Assembly: GCA_959603585.1 (NCBI GenBank)
Contig: CAUGYD010000010.1
Coordinates: 1-64,000 of the forward strand
DNA: 64,000 nucleotides
Direction of reading: 5' to 3'
Source: Scatosoma sp900555925
GTDB lineage: Bacteria; Bacillota; Clostridia; Christensenellales; Borkfalkiaceae
Numbering within the stretch: the stretch's first letter is position 1; every line of letters starts with the position of its first letter. The notes beneath the pieces were generated by a model, which was not told where the DNA came from, ran no database searches, and saw only the letters and a program-made list of their open reading frames with translations. Shown here one piece after another: positions 62,430 to 64,000 of the stretch. The position numbers were made by a program, and so were the translations under genes.

Positions 62430-64000
62430 TCAGACTGCCTTGGAAGGCAAAAGGTAAATATATTTGTGTTTGGAACCGAGGGGAGAAAACAATTCCCCTT
62501 CCCCCTCGAAAAATCTTCCGTAAAATTCGACGTATTGCAGTCTCGCGTCGTGGATATAGGCTCCCAGAAGGCTCATGACGAGATTGAAAGCATGCCCCAC
62601 GACCATCAGCAGCGCTCCGAGGACCGCGAGCAAAACATTTCCGCCCGTGAGAAAGTCCACGGCATACTGCGAAACGATCTGCGCGATGACCGCGCCCGAA
62701 AGCATGAGTCCGTAAAGCCTTGCATAGCTTAAAATATCCGAAGCGTAATTGATGATTCCATAAGCCGCCCCGAAGCCCTTCGTCACCTTACCGAGCAATT
62801 TTTCCTTTCTTCCCGCCGTGAGCATGGCGGAGAGCAGAGAAACGCCCGCAATAATTCCGCCGACGGTCGCCAAAACGGGCACTCCCGCTTCGTCGATAAA
62901 CCCGATGACGGCCAACGCCGCGCCCACGGAAAAAATCGCCCACACGAGCCCGTCGAAAATTCCGTCCGCGACGTGTCCTCTGCGCCATTCCTGCGCCGCG
63001 CGGCACATGTACCCCGCGAACAACTGCACGATTCCGATGAGGAGGCTGATGATTAAAACGCTCGGAACGGAAATTCCCGCAAACGACCACATGTCGCTCT
63101 GCGCATCGGGCATGACCGTCTTTATGAAAGGCAAAGGCAACCCGAAAACGGAATTGAACAGCACTCCCCAGACGATCGAAAACAATCCCCCGATGGCAAA
63201 GACTGCGGAAAGCCGTTTGAGTCCGCTCTCCCTCGCACGGTGCTTATACCAAATCCAGCCGCCGCCGAGGAGCATCAAAATTCCGTAGCCGATGTCTCCC
63301 ATGATGAAGCCCAAAAACAGGCTGTAAAAGAACGCCATGACGGTATTGGGGTCGATTTCCCGATAATTGGGCGGGGAATACATATTCGTAATTTCTTCAA
63401 AGTTTCTCACCGCGGCGTTGTTTTTCATGAGAGTGGGCGGCATTTCGTCTGCGGCGGGCTCGGAAAATTCGAAATAGACCGCCTTGCTTACGGAAACGAG
63501 CGTTTCTTTCACCCCTTCTTCCGCCTCGGCGGGAACATAGGCTTCCAAAAGAAAAGTGCGTTCCGTAACGCGGAGTTTATCGGAAATCTCCTCCTTTTCG
63601 AGCGCAAACCCGAGAAAATCGCAATAGATTTTCAAAGGGCGGATTTCCGAATTCAATTCATACAAAGCATAGGCGTTCGCCTGTAAATCCCGCTCCAATC
63701 TTTTCCGTTCTTCCAATAGCGACGCATACAGCGCCTTTCCCGTTTCCCCGCCTTCAAAGGGACAGGGAACGAATCCCGCCTCCGCAAGGATTGCTTCCGC
63801 CTCGTCCGAATAGTCCCGATGAAAGAATACCGACAACAGGATATTTTCCTCGTCTGCCAAAGTCGCGGAATACGCGGCGAGCGGAAGAAGTTCCAAGTCC
63901 TTCGACAGCTTGTCTTTCGCCGCGGCGGGAAACGTCCCCAACCGCGCGCGAGTGTGCGGCGAATCCCCGAAGGAATCGAAAGGAATCGGCAGAGAAGCAT
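62430..64000 (-). CDS. atpI: V-type ATPase subunit I, N-terminus outside the window
   Basis: 523 residues visible; the coding frame is open to the right edge and the first 100 or more residues are missing. The cytoplasmic part (ERKRLERDLQANAYALYELN, VTERTFLLEAYVPAE) is followed by about seven membrane helices with GFIMGDIGYGILMLLGGGWIW and LSYARLYGLMLSGAVIAQI, where the Arg is the half-channel residue. It is the stator membrane subunit beside the K ring and the first visible gene of the operon. Confidence 0.95.
   Translation of the reverse strand, partial: ASLPIPFDSFGDSPHTRARLGTFPAAAKDKLSKDLELLPLAAYSATLADEENILLSVFFHRDYSDEAEAILAEAGFVPCPFEGGETGKALYASLLEERKRLERDLQANAYALYELNSEIRPLKIYCDFLGFALEKEEISDKLRVTERTFLLEAYVPAEAEEGVKETLVSVSKAVYFEFSEPAADEMPPTLMKNNAAVRNFEEITNMYSPPNYREIDPNTVMAFFYSLFLGFIMGDIGYGILMLLGGGWIWYKHRARESGLKRLSAVFAIGGLFSIVWGVLFNSVFGLPLPFIKTVMPDAQSDMWSFAGISVPSVLIISLLIGIVQLFAGYMCRAAQEWRRGHVADGIFDGLVWAIFSVGAALAVIGFIDEAGVPVLATVGGIIAGVSLLSAMLTAGRKEKLLGKVTKGFGAAYGIINYASDILSYARLYGLMLSGAVIAQIVSQYAVDFLTGGNVLLAVLGALLMVVGHAFNLVMSLLGAYIHDARLQYVEFYGRFFEGEGELFSPLGSKHKYIYLLPSKAV

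Noticed and set aside
1..64000. CRISPR array
   Set aside because: No regularly spaced repeats of 24-40 bases were seen, and no cas genes.

Overview
The window looks like a chromosomal contig from an uncultured, probably host-associated, anaerobic spore-forming member of the Bacillota (class Clostridia). Evidence: a yabP-yabQ-divIC sporulation and division cluster, a bacterial V-type ATPase operon, a large (Bacillus-type) SRP RNA, Gram-positive lipoprotein signals, sugar ABC transporters without their own ATPases, and strong AGGAGG ribosome sites. I cannot place it to genus from sequence alone.

Layout. 1-3050: mobile-element debris (a decayed large serine recombinase, a small basic protein, a nuclease-like protein). 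3138-15590: a carbohydrate-uptake operon read leftwards (Gfo/Idh/MocA dehydrogenase, GH114-like hydrolase, LplA-type binding protein, two permeases, two large surface lipoproteins) with a divergent PocR/AraC regulator. 15830-16290: an IS200/IS605 relic. 16430-26063: the most unusual block, a leftward run made of the tail of a FecE-type ABC ATPase, two transglutaminase-like lipoproteins, a FIVAR-repeat surface lipoprotein and a three-gene nitrogenase-like set (NifH-like Fe protein plus two component-1-like subunits, one without the usual N-terminal cysteines). No nifB, nifE or nifN is present, so this is not nitrogen fixation as usually understood. 26038-35290: a second sugar operon with two permease pairs, one frameshifted binding protein, a TIM-barrel lipoprotein and a secreted Ig-like protein cut off at a rearrangement junction, with a divergent ArsR-type regulator.

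35331-35567: a second IS200/IS605 relic. 35791-38670: an N-acetylhexosamine kinase and nucleotidyltransferase pair with a divergent AraC regulator. 38774-44958: housekeeping genes (M50 protease, Ppx/GppA, DivIC, YabQ, YabP, TypA, FolA, ThyA). 45138-50584: small regulators, a GT4/acyltransferase glycolipid pair, an Mrp/NBP35 ATPase and the SRP RNA. 50688-51757: a VOC protein and a truncated flavoprotein reductase. 51760-55970: a defective prophage with two internal deletion joints, ending in an integrase beside tRNA-Ala(GGC). 56170-64000: the V-ATPase operon I-K-E-C-F-A-B-D, entering from the right edge, with a one-base frameshift in the proteolipid gene K.

The sugar operons, the HexNAc pair and the many surface lipoproteins fit a host-glycan lifestyle. 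The best candidate for an undescribed system is the nitrogenase-like block, which may be a reductive cofactor or metal-acquisition system built from surface lipoproteins, an importer and a two-component reductase. Several single-base frameshifts could be real decay or assembly error and are marked.
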